NCBI GenBank assembly: GCA_036426205.1
Contig: CM071571.1
Span: 115,444,244-115,508,243, forward strand
Reading direction: 5' to 3'
Length of the DNA: 64,000 nt
DNA from: Ascaphus truei
Taxonomy: Eukaryota > Chordata > Amphibia > Anura > Ascaphidae
A program made the translations under genes and the position numbers. Positions within the stretch are counted from its first letter, which is position 1, and every line of letters starts with the position of its first letter. The notes beneath the pieces are model-generated. The model had not been told where the DNA came from. It saw nothing but the letters and a program-made list of their open reading frames with translations, and did not search any database. This document shows, piece after piece, positions 11,930 through 22,713 of the stretch.

Positions 11930-12400
11930 ATATAGAAGTTTGCTGCTGGTAAAAAAGATAGGCCTTACAAATAGAAAAAACAAAAAGAGATGATTTCTGC
12001 GCTCCTACCAATTAGGCTAAAATACAATAATAGCTGGCTCTGTCTGTAGGTTTGCGGTATACAGAAGTCTGTAGTTGGTTGTTCTTTATATAAATGGTGG
12101 TGTCTAGGAAATATAGTTCATCCGGGAATGAGTGAGTTTGAGGTTGATGGTTGGGTGAAATGTACTTAAGTTCTCATGGAAATGTAGGAGGTCCTGTTCA
12201 CCAGAGCTCAAAATCAGGAGGATGTCATCGATGTAGGGAAGGTATGTAAGGGGTTTCAAGTGACAGGTGGAAAGAAAGTCACTTTCCAGTTCCGCACAGA
12301 AAAGATTGGCATACTGTGGCGCGATCTGAGTGCCCATAGCGGTATCGGTTATCTGGAGGTATGTGTCACCAATGAAAGGCAAATGCAGGCCGCTCAACTA
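11930..12400 (-). pseudogene. Penelope-like reverse transcriptase fragment
   Basis: On the minus strand a 97-residue frame contains DTAMGTQIAPQYANLF and LPYIDDILLI, which are the RT motifs around the catalytic Asp pair in Penelope-like elements. After a frame change near 12,110 the frame continues with a LDTTIYIKNNQLQTSVY block and KPTDR, also typical of the family. No GIY-YIG endonuclease is seen. The fragment is truncated at both ends. Confidence 0.75.
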
Positions 12401-12740
12401 TTGACATTTGCATACACATGATGCATACATGCAGAGCTGCTCGCATTGGACTGTCTGGCTGTCAGTATGTGCATTTGCCTTTCATTGGTCTGCTGGCCTG
12501 AGTAGGCGGTGCTCACACAGTTGTAGTTAATTTCATTGATTGTTTTTCATTTGGTGCAGGTGTGTTTTTAGTCACTGGTGGGGGTATATTAAGGGGTCTG
12601 GATTAGTCACTGGTTGCACTGCCCTGAGGTAGGTCCCACTCTGAGGACCGAAACGTTGGCTGCCCTGTGTTGTTAATACACTTTATTTACTTCATCATAT
12701 TGCGGTGTGCTGTCTCTTTGTTACCTGGATTTCCCTGGTT
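12401..12740 (+). other. Repeat flank with hammerhead-like core
   Basis: This non-coding stretch follows the Penelope-like fragment. It carries a degenerate hammerhead-like motif (12,621-12,665) and an AATACACTTTATTT tract. Its sequence type (ACCGAAACGTTGG) is common in Penelope-related repeats of vertebrates. Confidence 0.45.
12621..12665 (+). ncRNA. Degenerate hammerhead ribozyme-like motif
   Basis: The order is GCC, CTGAGG(T)A, a perfect 5-bp stem (GGTCC/GGACC) with an 8-nt loop, GAAAC, GTT, GGC. GCC/GGC could form stem I. The CTGANGA core is disturbed by an extra T, so activity is unlikely. Confidence 0.4.
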
Positions 12741-13026
12741 ACCGTATATATATATATATTTTATATATACACACACAGTGGTCGATAAATCACCCAAAAA
12801 TCTACTTGCTACTTAGCCCCACCCCCATCCCGCCCTTAGACCTGCCCACAGCCCGCCCTTAGCCCCGCCCCCAGTCCGGCTTTTTAAAAAATAAATTGAA
12901 TAAATTCCTAGTAAGAACAACATTCGTTTTTGACATAACAGTTTATTTTTTGTATTACATTTATACTTTACTAAAATTTGTCCTTGTTACATAATTACGT
13001 GTGTGTGTGTATATATATATATATAT

Positions 13027-13090
<64 letters not shown>
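12741..13090. repeat. AT and TG microsatellites with spacer
   Basis: There is a short (AT)n at 12,747-12,770, a CCGCCC-rich stretch near 12,820-12,880, and a long (TA)n(TG)n tract at about 13,000-13,088. No gene is seen. Confidence 0.8.
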
Positions 13091-13092
<2 letters not shown>

Positions 13093-13429
13093 GTAGGATC
13101 TAGAAAAAAAAGACATATGTGAATGACTAGTTTCCTGGACCCCTTAACCAGTGCCTGTACACCCCCTCTTCACAATATCTAAAGCAGAAATCCCACCTGG
13201 GATCTTACCTGATCCGCAGTCCCTCAATGTCCAGGTACCTCATTCCCGCAATTTTATACATTGGAGGGGAGGTGTTCCCTACCTGTCTTCTGGGTTAGGG
13301 TTGATTCCGATGTCTCCCATGTGAAGCTCGAGAGTTAGATCTGGAAGAAAACAGTATAGGTTATTTCAGTGTAGGTATAGGGCAGTTAAAATATACAGGG
13401 TAAATAAGATATCCAGATCCAGAGTGTGA

Positions 13430-13930
13430 GAGAGTGTGGGTGTGACAGAGAGGAGAGAGAGAGTGTGGGTGGCAGAGGGTGACAGAGAGTGACAGAGAGA
13501 GGCCGAGACAGAGAGAGGGTGACAGGGAGAGGGTGACAGAGGGTGGGTGGGTGACTGGTTGGGTGGGTTTATTGACTCATACACACAGATACACACTCAC
13601 AGACACACACACACACAGGCACACATACAAACTCACAGACACACTCACAGACAAACACTCACAGACAAACACTCACACACTGACAGACACACGCCCACTC
13701 ACAGACACACTCACAGACACACACACACTCACAGACACACTCACAGACACACTCTCACAGACACACACTCACAGACACACACTCACAGACACACACTCAC
13801 AGACACACACACTCACACACACTCAGACACAAACACTCAAACACAAACACTCAGATACACACACACACAGACACACACACACACTATTCACAGACACACA
13901 CACACACGCACACGCACACGAGACAAGGGA
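13430..13930. repeat. GAGA and CACA minisatellite
   Basis: A purine tract (GACAGAGA-type, 13,430-13,550) is followed by an imperfect array of CACAGACACACACTCA-type units (13,590-13,920). The long open frames here come from the repeat (His/Thr/Ser-rich) and are not genes. Confidence 0.85.
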
Positions 13931-14480
13931 TGTCGCACATGAGATAGATACTGAGGGTTTGATCTCCCCGGGGGCCACTCTGTATTACCTACCCGGAGCT
14001 CTCCTCTCTCCCCTTGTCATCCTCCTTGGCAGCAGCACTTCCACCCGCGTCACCATAATGTGACGCGTGTGCCCCCCGAGTGCCGCGCTATCAGCGCTAT
14101 TGGCAGCAAACCCCCTCAGGACACTGCAGGCCGCCGCCGCCAGCCAATCAAGGGGGAGCTCCCGAGAGGTATGCGTGAGCGAAGCCGCGCTCTGGCTGCC
14201 AAGACTGGCGGGCGCGACAGGGGAGGAGGGAAAGCGCTGCTCAGAGAGGCGGGGGAGGAGGAAAGCGCTGATCAGAGAGGTGGGGGAGGAGGGAAAGCAC
14301 TGCTCAGGGAGCCGGAGGCGGGGTAATCTCCCGCAGCAACATGAACGTGTCTCTGGCTTTTCTTCTCCCTCCTTCAGCGCGAGCGGGGGAAATTAAACAG
14401 CAGCACGTGTGCTGCTCGGGCCAATCGCCAAGGGGCAATTTCAGGTCGCCCCGGGCGACTGGGTTTGTCGAACACAGAAA
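13931..14480. other. GC-rich unassigned stretch
   Basis: CpG-containing DNA with internal near-repeats of GGGGGAGGAGGGAAAGC (14,220-14,300). No coding match is recognised; it could be the promoter-like part of an LTR or of a Penelope-type repeat. Confidence 0.4.
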
Positions 14481-14484
14481 ATAT

Positions 14485-15385
14485 ATATATGTTATTGAAT
14501 ATTGAAGTATGTTCAATTCAAACCACAATCTGTATGGTATTTTCTACCTTTATTGACTATTTGTCTCATTCTAAATTAGGTGTAGTTTAGCTTGTGGGAT
14601 CAATTTTTAATCTGGGTAAAATTATAAGCATGCAACATAGTTAACAGCGGCTTGCCTTTTTACTATAAGTGGTGTATGATATCCACAATTCTTTCCTAAA
14701 CAAATTGAGTGTTTCATTAAATCACTAGTAATGAAATTTGCTGTTCTCTACATAAGACTAAAAGAGAGAGCTTGTTCTTTATCTTTTTCCTCCATTTATC
14801 TATATATAATATGTATTTTTATGCAACATATGCTTTGGTTATAGATTTACGTGTTTGTATTGCAACATTTTAATCATTGTATAAACTTTCTGCTACGTTT
14901 ATAACATTTGGAATGCAAGTGAAATTCAATTAACATACACCCATGTGTAGATTTAAGCTAGTCTCTTTTGATTGGTTTCTGGGAGTATATAGTATGGTTT
15001 TACTGTATGTACCCAGAAACCATCCCCTGATGAAATCAGCTTGACTGAGGAAACATGTAGGGTGACGTGCTGCTGAGAAGTAGTGTGGTAATTATTGAAA
15101 TCGCTGCACCGGAGGAGTGTGTACAGTACTCTGCTCTAGAGTTTGGGAACTTTTCCTACTGGAACACTGCGGGTCTGCTTCTGGTTGCCGGAGGACTATC
15201 CAAGTGGCAACACCCATTCGGGAGGACACGTGATGAGATGATCGTTGGAGCAGAGCAATATAATTGTAGCAGTTTCCTGTTTGATGCTGGAGCATTTTAT
15301 TTTACTCATAACACGCAAAAACTTCGAATGTTTGTGAGTTTTTATTTGTCTATGTTGAAGTGTATTCAATTTTAACCAACGGTAT
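14485..15385 (+). repeat. Hammerhead-bearing repeat between short direct repeats
   Basis: A related sequence (AATATTGAAGTATGTTCAAT and TATGTTGAAGTGTATTCAAT) occurs near 14,496 and 15,350 in direct orientation. Between them is an AT-rich half, the hammerhead-like motif and a GC-richer half. This resembles retrozyme or Penelope-LTR organisation, but no RT is present. Confidence 0.4.
15024..15062 (+). ncRNA. Hammerhead ribozyme-like motif, type I
   Basis: The elements in order are CCC, the canonical CTGATGA, a 4-bp stem (TCAG/CTGA) with a 5-nt loop, GAAA, C-AT-G, the cleavage triplet GTA, then GGG. CCC/GGG closes stem I. Stem III is one pair with a self-complementary ACATGT, as in minimal type I hammerheads of Penelope-like elements that act as dimers. 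A one-nucleotide asymmetry at the base of stem II may reduce activity. Confidence 0.55.
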
Positions 15386-15426
15386 CACAACAGGATCAGG
15401 TGCTTTTTCTTCATGCCTGTAAATCT

Positions 15427-15720
15427 ACAGATGCAGCCACCAGCATTAGAACTCGTGCCTGGGAAATTCTGGGAAAGTCTCACAGTAAATGCCTCCACAT
15501 TGCTCAACATTTCTGTGAGATTCTTAATGGCCCATCGGATTAACACAGAGGGGTCCCTGCAGTCCCATTCAGTTTGAATGGGACTGCAGGGACCCCCGCT
15601 GAGTTAATCCAATGGGCCATTAAGAATCTCAGAGAAATGTTGATGCATTTACTGTGAGACTGCCCCAGAATCTCACAGAATTTCCCAGGTAAGTGTTCTA
15701 ATACTGGTGGCTGCATCTGT
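15427..15720. repeat. Foldback element
   Basis: The arms run from ACAGATGCAG to CTGCATCTGT and are complementary over about 140 bp with a few mismatches. The centre is near 15,573 (CCATTCAGTTTGAATGG). It has no coding sequence. Confidence 0.85.
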
Positions 15721-15965
15721 ATCTATATATTAAAGAGAAAAACAGGATGTTTGTGGTGCACAAACTCGGATAGAGAGTGAAGCCAGTCAATAATAAATGT
15801 CCAGTGGTGGCACAGATGTATAATGTACTTAGCTTTGCTTGCAAGATAGTCTCTTCAGTCTTTGAAGTATATGCTAGCTGCTTTCTCTGCTTTGCACAGT
15901 TGTCTGTTGTCTCTTGATTAAAAAGGGATAAAAGAATACATAGCATAATATAGTTTATTATAAAG
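15721..15965 (+). repeat. Direct repeat, copy 1
   Basis: It begins ATCTATATATTAAA and shares about 245 bp with 16,508-16,755, including a TGTACTTAGCTTTGCTTGC block. It begins at the outer end of the foldback. The family is not recognised. Confidence 0.7.
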
Positions 15966-16507
15966 TATTATTGGCTACAAAAGGGTGAGATCAAATTAAG
16001 CATCTCCACGAATATCAAACTTTCCTTCGATTTACTGCACTACCTACGCATAGCCCTTGGTGCTACTGTATATTGGGGACTCTGTTACTATTTGTATCGC
16101 CTGCTTTTCTCCCCTGATACAGTTATTTCCTAATATAAGTGTGTGTCTGGTGCTTTAAAAAATCCCCTCCTATTAAGTACAGCTTATGTTTTAGTTTTTT
16201 TTAATCATTGTTGTTTCATATATGTATGTATTTGTTTTATTATTATCTCTCTTCGTATTTCAATTTAGTGGCATTTTTTGTCATTTTATTAAAATTTGTT
16301 TATATTTCTTTATAATATTGGTTATTTGCGCTCTTTATATTGTGTTTTTATGTTTTATGGATTGGGTATGTCTCCCCTAGAGCTGCATTTATCCCTTAAT
16401 TGATGCATATCATTATATGTATATTTATCCACTGCGTTCCTTATCTCACCCACTTTTTTATTCACACTCCAATTTGAGCGCTGGTTCTTCCCCTTTATCT
16501 GTTGTAT
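15966..16507. other. AT-rich unassigned stretch
   Basis: No gene, repeat array or motif is recognised between the two direct repeats. Confidence 0.5.
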
Positions 16508-16755
16508 ATCTATCTATATATTAAACAGAAAATCAGGACGTTTGTGGGGCACAAACTCAGATGGTTTACAGAGTGAGACAGTCAATAATAAATATCCCGT
16601 GGTGGCACAGATGAATAATGTACTTAGCTTTGCTTGCAAGATAGTTTCTTCAGTTTTTGACCTTTATGTTAGCTGCTTTCTCTGCTTTGCACAGTTGTCT
16701 GTTGTCTCTTGATTAAAACGGATAAAAGAATACATAGCTTAATACAGTATATTAT
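16508..16755 (+). repeat. Direct repeat, copy 2
   Basis: The second copy of 15,721-15,965, about 787 bp downstream, with small indels. Confidence 0.7.
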
Positions 16756-16822
16756 AAAATACAGAAAAAGAATGTGTTATATACACTCACAAATGGTGGT
16801 TTTAAACGGGCAATTGAATAAC

Positions 16823-17642
16823 TGTTACGCCGGTGCTGCCCGCAGACCAGACCCGACCCTGAGCTGAAGGGGGAAGTGGTAATATACGCACCCGCAGCAA
16901 AGGGAGCGTGTCCGGAGTGTGGTATAAAGTGTTGCCAGGCCAGGTGTAGTAAGGTAGACAATACTTGCCGGTACCGGTTGTAGAGATTGAGTGAAGAATG
17001 CTTTGCCGAGGTCAGGGAGTGGAGAGCAGAGAAAGGTCATAGTCCAAGCCGTGTTCAAGGGGTTACCAGAGTGAGCATTGTCCAAGGAGTGCCGAGATCG
17101 AGAGCCAGAAGGGGTAGTCGTACAAGCCGCGTCAGAACCTGTGAAAACACTGATAGAATCCCGAAGTACTTCCATACAGAGACTATGTCTAGCAAAGACT
17201 GAGAGCAGAGAGGAGCTAGATAAAGCAGGAAGGTCCAATTAGGAATGGAGGCGGGTCAGGAAGAGCTACAGGGAGACACTACAGATTGGTGCAGGCATAA
17301 AAGGCTAGGTGAGTCTTGTTGGTAACCTGAGTATGCCCGTGCGGTGTGCGGGGGCGGAGCCTGAGGTTCGGGGGATGGGAAGAAGAGTGTGCAGAATGAG
17401 CGTGCTCCGTAATGCGTGTACGCGCGTGGACCGAGCCAGTGGATGGTGCAGGTGTGCACGCGGGAGGGCGTGGGTGCGTCCGGCGCTGAGCAGAGGAATC
17501 GACGAGGGGAGTGATCCCGCGATGGCGGCAGGGGCGGGGAGCCGCGGAGGCCAGTAAGGCAGGATTGTTTTGTGTGTCCAGGGACTTCCTGAGGGGAGAG
17601 TGTGCTCTGTGTGGGGAGCGCGGAGAACGCCAACTCCTGACA
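16823..17642 (-). mobile_element. Solo LTR with 5-bp target duplication
   Basis: An 820-bp block with TG...CA termini is flanked by ATAAC on both sides (16,818-16,822 and 17,643-17,647). On the minus strand it starts TGTCAGGAGTT and ends GCGTAACA. Its end and internal blocks (GGTCTGCGGGCA) resemble the solo LTR at 24,304-25,297, which sets the orientation. It is GC-rich and has no coding sequence; the apparent ORFs are composition artefacts. Confidence 0.8.
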
Positions 17643-17647
17643 ATAAC

Positions 17648-18250
17648 ATGCTTTCGAGCAATATTGTTTCACTTGGTCCTCCAGTCATTTCACACACAAT
17701 GGGATAGTGTCCGCAGTTCCTAAAACAGGGCTGAAGTGCACATTCGGAGCCCTCGGTTCCCCATTGCTTTCTGGTGAGTTATCTAGTGATTCGCGGTCCC
17801 GCCCTGGTCGCAGTCTGTGGGGCAAACACAGTCCTCTTGAAAGTGATATGCAGGCACTTTCAATTTTGGTGTCGAGTTTTGGGTGGAGTATGGTGGCCTG
17901 CAGAGATCTACCTTCCACGTTTCCCGAATATCGCTTCATTAGAAGTTATGCTGAAATGCCCCAGAACACCTTTTTAATAGCCTGACAGTTATAATTCATG
18001 CGTGAATAAAGGGATATAGCTTACTAAACTTAAAATGTCTTATTCTTGTTACAGATTTATGGTATTAATAATGATCAATAATAAATAAGTACTGCTGATT
18101 TTGAGATGATGATAATTCAGAACACTGATATAAAAATCTTAGTATAGATGAGATACATTGAAGCATTAAAATTGTCCTTATATTGCGGTATAATTAAATA
18201 AAAATTCATAATAAAATTATTTTCAAATTGTATCAATTGAAGTCTCGTAA
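17648..18250. other. Unassigned stretch
   Basis: No gene is recognised. The 84-92 residue open frames overlap each other on both strands and have no recognisable motif. Confidence 0.45.
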
Positions 18251-18860
18251 CCCAGGGGGAGCATAAAGGGAGACAAAACGCAACAATCTAAGTGCAGATA
18301 ATAGTGTTGAGTGAAATAACTCAATGGTAATCTTGGCTCCTATGTGCAGCTTACTCACAGGATTTCAGTGTTAATCAGGCAACATCAAAACAGCTTCAGG
18401 TGGTTTGGATCACAGATGGTCTTCTGAGTTTGAAGTGGTATTAAACTCCAGTATCAGCGAGATCATAGGATGTAAAGGTAAAAGAAATACCCATAGTGCA
18501 GATCAATAATATAAAGTATAAATTTATGGCAACTTCAAAAATGCACACTTACAATAAAAACGTATAAAATATGCATGAATCACAATTGTGATATGAAGGA
18601 TCGACTCGTGCCGTGGCTCACCCCCTGCCTCCGCTGAGAGTCTGATGCACTCTGGGGAGTCCTCCGCGTTCGGCTTGCTGCCTCCCGATGACTCTCTGGG
18701 GCTTTGCTCCGTTGCGGTCTCCAGAGCGCCGCGTCACTTCCGGTTAGGCTTTTGGGATGGGCAGTCACTCGGCACCTCGTCTCTCCTCCTGTGGGTGGTC
18801 CTACTCTATGCATTTCGCCAGTAGAGAATGTGGCTTCGTCAGGAGTATCAATTACATCGT
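18251..18860 (-). repeat. Penelope-type repeat with hammerhead motif
   Basis: On the minus strand a hammerhead-like motif is followed by a GC-rich block containing CCGGAAGTGACGCG and then an AT-rich tail. The same order (hammerhead-like core, then a CCGGAAGTGACG block) appears at 37.84-38.10 kb. No RT is seen. Confidence 0.45.
18803..18846 (-). ncRNA. Hammerhead ribozyme-like motif, type I
   Basis: On the minus strand: ACTC, CTGACGA, stem II GCCA/TGGC with a loop, GAAA, T-GC-A, cleavage triplet ATA, GAGT. Stem I (ACTC/GAGT) and stem II are perfect 4-bp helices, and stem III is minimal and self-complementary (TGCA). The one core deviation is C for U in CUGAUGA. It is the best-paired of the motifs in this window. 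Confidence 0.55.
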
Positions 18861-19199
18861 CAAATGACAAATAGTGACTAAATAGTCTGAACGTTATAGT
18901 GACAATTCTATTGGTTTAAAATGCATAAAAAATTGCAACCTAAATAAACTTATAAAAATATGTTTAAACATACATACAGTAGATAGCATCAATTTAACAA
19001 TAACAAACAATATTGAACATACAGTAATTGTATAAAACCCAGACGTAAAATAATATTGTTAATAGTGATTAAATGAAAATGTACTAATGTGTTCCTAGGA
19101 CAAAGATATATTATGAGGGAAGTATGAGATCCCAGAGTAATCTTAAATGAATGTGAACAGATAGTAATACTAATACGAATATCTAATGCGAATTGGGGT
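18861..19199. other. AT-rich unassigned stretch
   Basis: No gene or motif is recognised. Confidence 0.5.
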
Positions 19200-20214
19200 A
19201 ACATATGTAGCTAGGTCCCCCCCTGGGTCCCCTTTCCCTTCCACTTATTCCCCTCCCCTTACCTCTGCTGTAGTGCGGAAGGCTGCAGTGGGTGCAGGTA
19301 CGTCGGACTGCGATACGGACCCGCCGGTCAAGTTGGAAAGGGGACCGGATCACCGGTGCTCCATGGCTCCGTCTCCGTGGTTCCTGTGTCCAGGGTGTGC
19401 GCTCCCCCCACGGTATCGATGTGTGACGCATGCGAGGTGCGGACTCCCCGGCGTCCTGTGGTCTCCGCCCCCAAACTCTACTCCTGCTCTGACGTCGGAG
19501 GTACGTGGCACGGCGGTCACACACGCTCCTCCCTTCTCTCCTCGGGTCCCGCCTCCGGTCTCCGCCCCCGCACTGACGCGGGTACCGTGGCGTGCACAAA
19601 TGGCGCGCGACCGGGTCACCAACTTGATGCGCGAGTTACGCACGGGGTGCACACGCTTTATAGAAGTCCCACCCCCACTCCTAATCGGCTGCACAAAGGA
19701 CACACCTGCATGATCCAGCAGCCTATCAGTGATGGCACTTCCACTTCCTGGTTGCCTCCCATTGGAGGGAGGTCCTATTTATACCCTGTCTGAACTCTCA
19801 TTCCTTCCCGAGCATACAGTAACTCCTGTTTTGTGATGCTGCATCTCACTGCATCCTGCCTTGTCTGCCTCTTACCTTGCTGCCTGACCCTGCCTTGGAC
19901 TTGGAACATTGTGATACTCTCCTGCACTGACCCTGGCTTTGGAATACGACGATCCTGCTCTCCTGCACTGACCCTGGCTTGGGCTTTACGATGACTCAAC
20001 TCTCTCCAATCCTGACTCTGGCTACGTACCCCAACGATTCGCTACCCTCCACTCCTAGACCCGGCAAGTATCACATTTACGCTGTCCTCTATAACCCCGC
20101 CCTCGGCTTGCAAGACTATCCTACTCTCTAGATGCGCCCTCGCAGTTGTGGTCGGTGTTCTATATCAATCCGTACCCCGCGGTCACGTCTCGTTTGTGGT
20201 GAGCTACGCGTTAC
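19200..20214 (+). repeat. LTR-like block related to the solo LTRs
   Basis: It ends GCTACGCGTTACA, like the solo LTR at 24,304-25,297. It shares the same kind of internal phrases (CTGCACTGACCCTGGCTT repeated, ACGACGATCCTGCT). A CCCATTGG and TATTTATACCC pair near 19,757-19,783 looks like a CAAT/TATA promoter. I could not find a matching left terminus or target duplication, so the left edge is approximate. Confidence 0.5.
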
Positions 20215-20227
20215 ATTTATTACATGT

Positions 20228-20685
20228 TGTGACAGGGTGAATGAACGTCAACAGCCATATACCTGACAAACCTATGTTTAGGCTTGAAGTGCAGCAGTGA
20301 CGAGGTTACGTTTCAGTTGAGATGGGCTGCTTAATTAGCCTGACCCAGCTGCATAATCAAGGTGTTTTAAAACCCCCAGGCAGTATACACATGCAGTCTA
20401 GCTGGTCAGGAGACAGGACTGAAATACTGAAGAGATTACTGCTATAAGGTCTGTTTTTCAAAGTACATGTGTGATGAACTGTTTGTGCCCTGCATGCTGA
20501 AGAGAAGCTGCCTTGATTTCTATGCTAAAGAGAAGCTATTTTGTTTTTAGTCTGCTGAAGAGAAGCTATTTTGTTTTTGTATGCTGAAGAGGAGCTATTT
20601 TGTTTGTGTGCTGTATGTTTTTAAGGCTCAATAAAGAAGCCTTATCAAGAGAACCCACGTGTGTGGTTTCATGTACCCTGCAACA
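20228..20685 (+). repeat. Gmr1-like 5' LTR
   Basis: 458 bp, TGTGACAGGG...CTGCAACA. It contains a short tandem set of GAAGAGAAGCTATTTTG-like units (20,500-20,600) and CAATAAAG near 20,629. It matches 29,876-30,283. Confidence 0.85.
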
Positions 20686-20687
20686 TA

Positions 20688-20703
20688 TGGTGTCAGAAGT
20701 GCC
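20688..20703 (+). promoter_or_regulatory. Primer binding site
   Basis: TGGTGTCAGAAGTGCC lies two bases after the LTR end, in the expected place. It looks complementary to a tRNA 3' end ending ...TGACACCA. The tRNA identity is not assigned. Confidence 0.65.
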
Positions 20704-20752
20704 GGGATTTTTAGAGGCCCCTGAAGTTGAAGGGCCACACACACACACAAAA

Positions 20753-21840
20753 ATGAGAACAATTGAAGAATTTTTAAAAGAGTTTCTGTGCGAGCAGACC
20801 AGACAGCAGGGACTATTAATGCAGGAGCAGGCCCATCTACTATTGCAGCAGCAAACCCAGCTCCTAACCCAGCAGCAGGCAGCACGGGATGAGCAGATGG
20901 CCAAGCTGCTGACCCAATTCCAGGGATCTGCCAGTCCAGAACTTGCGAACAATCCCCCGGTCCTCCTGAGGAAAATGGCTCCGAACGAGGATCCAGAGGC
21001 TTTTCTACTGACATTTGAAAGGGTTGCCGAACCTCAGGGCTGGGCTGCAGATCGCTGGGCAACTGCTTTGGCCCCGCACCTCATATGAGAAGCTTAGGCC
21101 TCATATCAGGGCCTCCCAGCAGATCAGGCAATGGACTACCAACAAGTAAAAGCCACCATACTGGATCACTTAGGTCTGACCCCAGAGACCTACTGGCAGC
21201 AGTTCTGGAACTGGAAGTACACCGCTAAGATGAGACCCCGGGTCCTCGCTCAGCGGTTATTGGACTTGTGTACTCGCTGGATACAACCCGAGGAGTGCAC
21301 TAAGGAGGCAATTCTTGAGCTCGTGGTTTTGGAACAATTCCTACAGATAATACCCCCTTCCGCACGCTCGTGGGTAAAACGCCATGCTGCTGAAACCTGA
21401 GAACTTCCTTGAGGCCGAGGATCAGGCGAGTGCCCTGGACCCAACGGATCCAACTTCACCAGCACTTGCGGAGACCCAAAGAGGGAGATTGGAACAATGG
21501 GGAAACTACGGCCCCTCCATGCGCAACCGCCAAGTGCCACGAAAGGAGCAGTCCTTCCAACAAGGAAGAAGTCAAAACGCCGGGCACCGCCGAGACCCTC
21601 ATCCCTTTCCTGATGTCGGCTTGTCACCAAATGAGAGGAACTTCCGAGGACGTCGCCCACAGGACCCACCAGATGCCTGGTCTCCAGTATCCGGTCCAGC
21701 GGAGCGCTATCCACGGCCCCCTCCTGCGAGGGAACCCTCTCCATGTTCCGCCTGCGTAGAACAAGGCCACCGGCATGTGGACTGTCCACAGATGGATTAT
21801 TCATTCAGCAGGACCGTCACCTCGGCCTTCACTGGAGAAA
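20753..21840 (+). pseudogene. gag: Gag of Gmr1-like element with SCAN-like capsid segment
   Basis: The frame from MRTIEEFLKEFL (20,753) gives a Gln-rich coiled segment, then a capsid-like region. The second half of the capsid (21,205-21,400) reads RPRVLAQRLLDLCTRWIQP then a TKEAILELVVLEQFL block, which is strikingly similar to vertebrate SCAN domains. SCAN is known to derive from the Gag capsid of Gmr1-like elements. A nucleocapsid zinc knuckle of the CX2CX4HX4C form (CSACVEQGHRHVDC) lies at 21,744-21,785. Two in-frame stops lie near 21,086-21,096 and a frameshift near 21,390. Confidence 0.8.
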
Positions 21841-21975
21841 ATTACAAGCCCTGGCTACTTCCAGCCCAGGTTGGGGAAAAAACCATCAAGGCCCTTGTTG
21901 ATTCGGGCTCTGGGAAAACTCTGGTCTTTAGCAAATATAAAGGAGATAAGGCCGCTCAACCCGTAGGCGCTAATT
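21841..21975 (+). pseudogene. Retroviral-type aspartic protease, truncated
   Basis: In the gag frame, ALVDSGSGKTLVF contains the D-S-G catalytic triplet of retrotransposon proteases, about 40 residues after the zinc knuckle. The domain is cut off about 25 residues later by the insertion that starts near 21,976, so the flap and C-terminal part are missing or displaced. Confidence 0.65.
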
Positions 21976-22700
21976 AGGGAAAGTGTAAACACAGGTGCTT
22001 TAGGGGAATAGTGTAAATATGTTAACAGAATTGATCCAAAAGGGGATCAGAGAAGAATTCCCCCTGTCTATAGCACTCAATGTTTATCTGTAATAGATGG
22101 ACTAACCTTGGTCCAACAGACAAATGCTGTATATAGGTCAAAATTATTGCCTATAGAGACCGGAAAAGCCAGGAGCAAAATAATAAAGTTTTATTCAAAT
22201 TTGTATAGGTTAAAAAAACACACATCACATTCATACATTAAAAAACCCCTTCAGTGGTGGCTAGACATATGAACTATTCAAGGTAAATACCTATAGGTTG
22301 TTGTCTAATGAGGCGTCTATTTGTTATAATTCAATTATTTTACAGGTAAGCAGGTTAATAATAGTGCTGTATAACCATATTTATATTGCAATTATTCCAG
22401 ACACGTGTCAAGGTTCCTACAGACTTAGTCAGAGATATACATGAACATAAATAGTCAAACCATCAATGTGGAAGGGCCTCCAGAGTAATTCACGTGTTTA
22501 AAATCGGGTTTTTTCGCATGGGCTACAACGCTTCTTCCAAAGTGGAGGAGTCAGACTCCTCCCCTGAAGAAGCGTGTAGCCCATGCGAAACAATCGTCGA
22601 ATGGTATTTAGAAGTATATCTATACCGTTGGTATGTAAACACGTGAATACTACAAAGCCTGCAATCAGAAATCTTGGTCTCAAGGTGACCATTCTAGTAG
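21976..22700. mobile_element. Insertion between protease and integrase
   Basis: The polyprotein frame is lost here and resumes near 22,700. The stretch is AT-rich and non-coding and contains an inverted repeat (22,480-22,655) with a hammerhead-like half (CTGAAGA...GCGAAAC). I could not define the ends or a target duplication. Confidence 0.5.
22480..22655. repeat. Foldback within insertion
   Basis: GCATGGGCTACAACGCTTCTT pairs with AAGAAGCGTGTAGCCCATGC around a centre near 22,550. The arms extend outward to a shared ATTCACGTGTTTA word, with one arm about 20 bp longer. Confidence 0.75.
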
Positions 22701-22713
22701 CCAGAAGTCACAA

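Noticed and set aside
13479..14063. Long His/Thr/Ser-rich open frames
   Set aside because: They arise from a CACA-type minisatellite without stop codons; all frames are open.
17256..19793. Overlapping GC-rich open frames of 100-175 residues
   Set aside because: They lie in LTR-like GC-rich DNA, overlap on both strands and show no domain.
22564..22600. Functional hammerhead at CTGAAGA...GCGAAAC
   Set aside because: Stem I does not form with the flanking bases; treated as part of a foldback.
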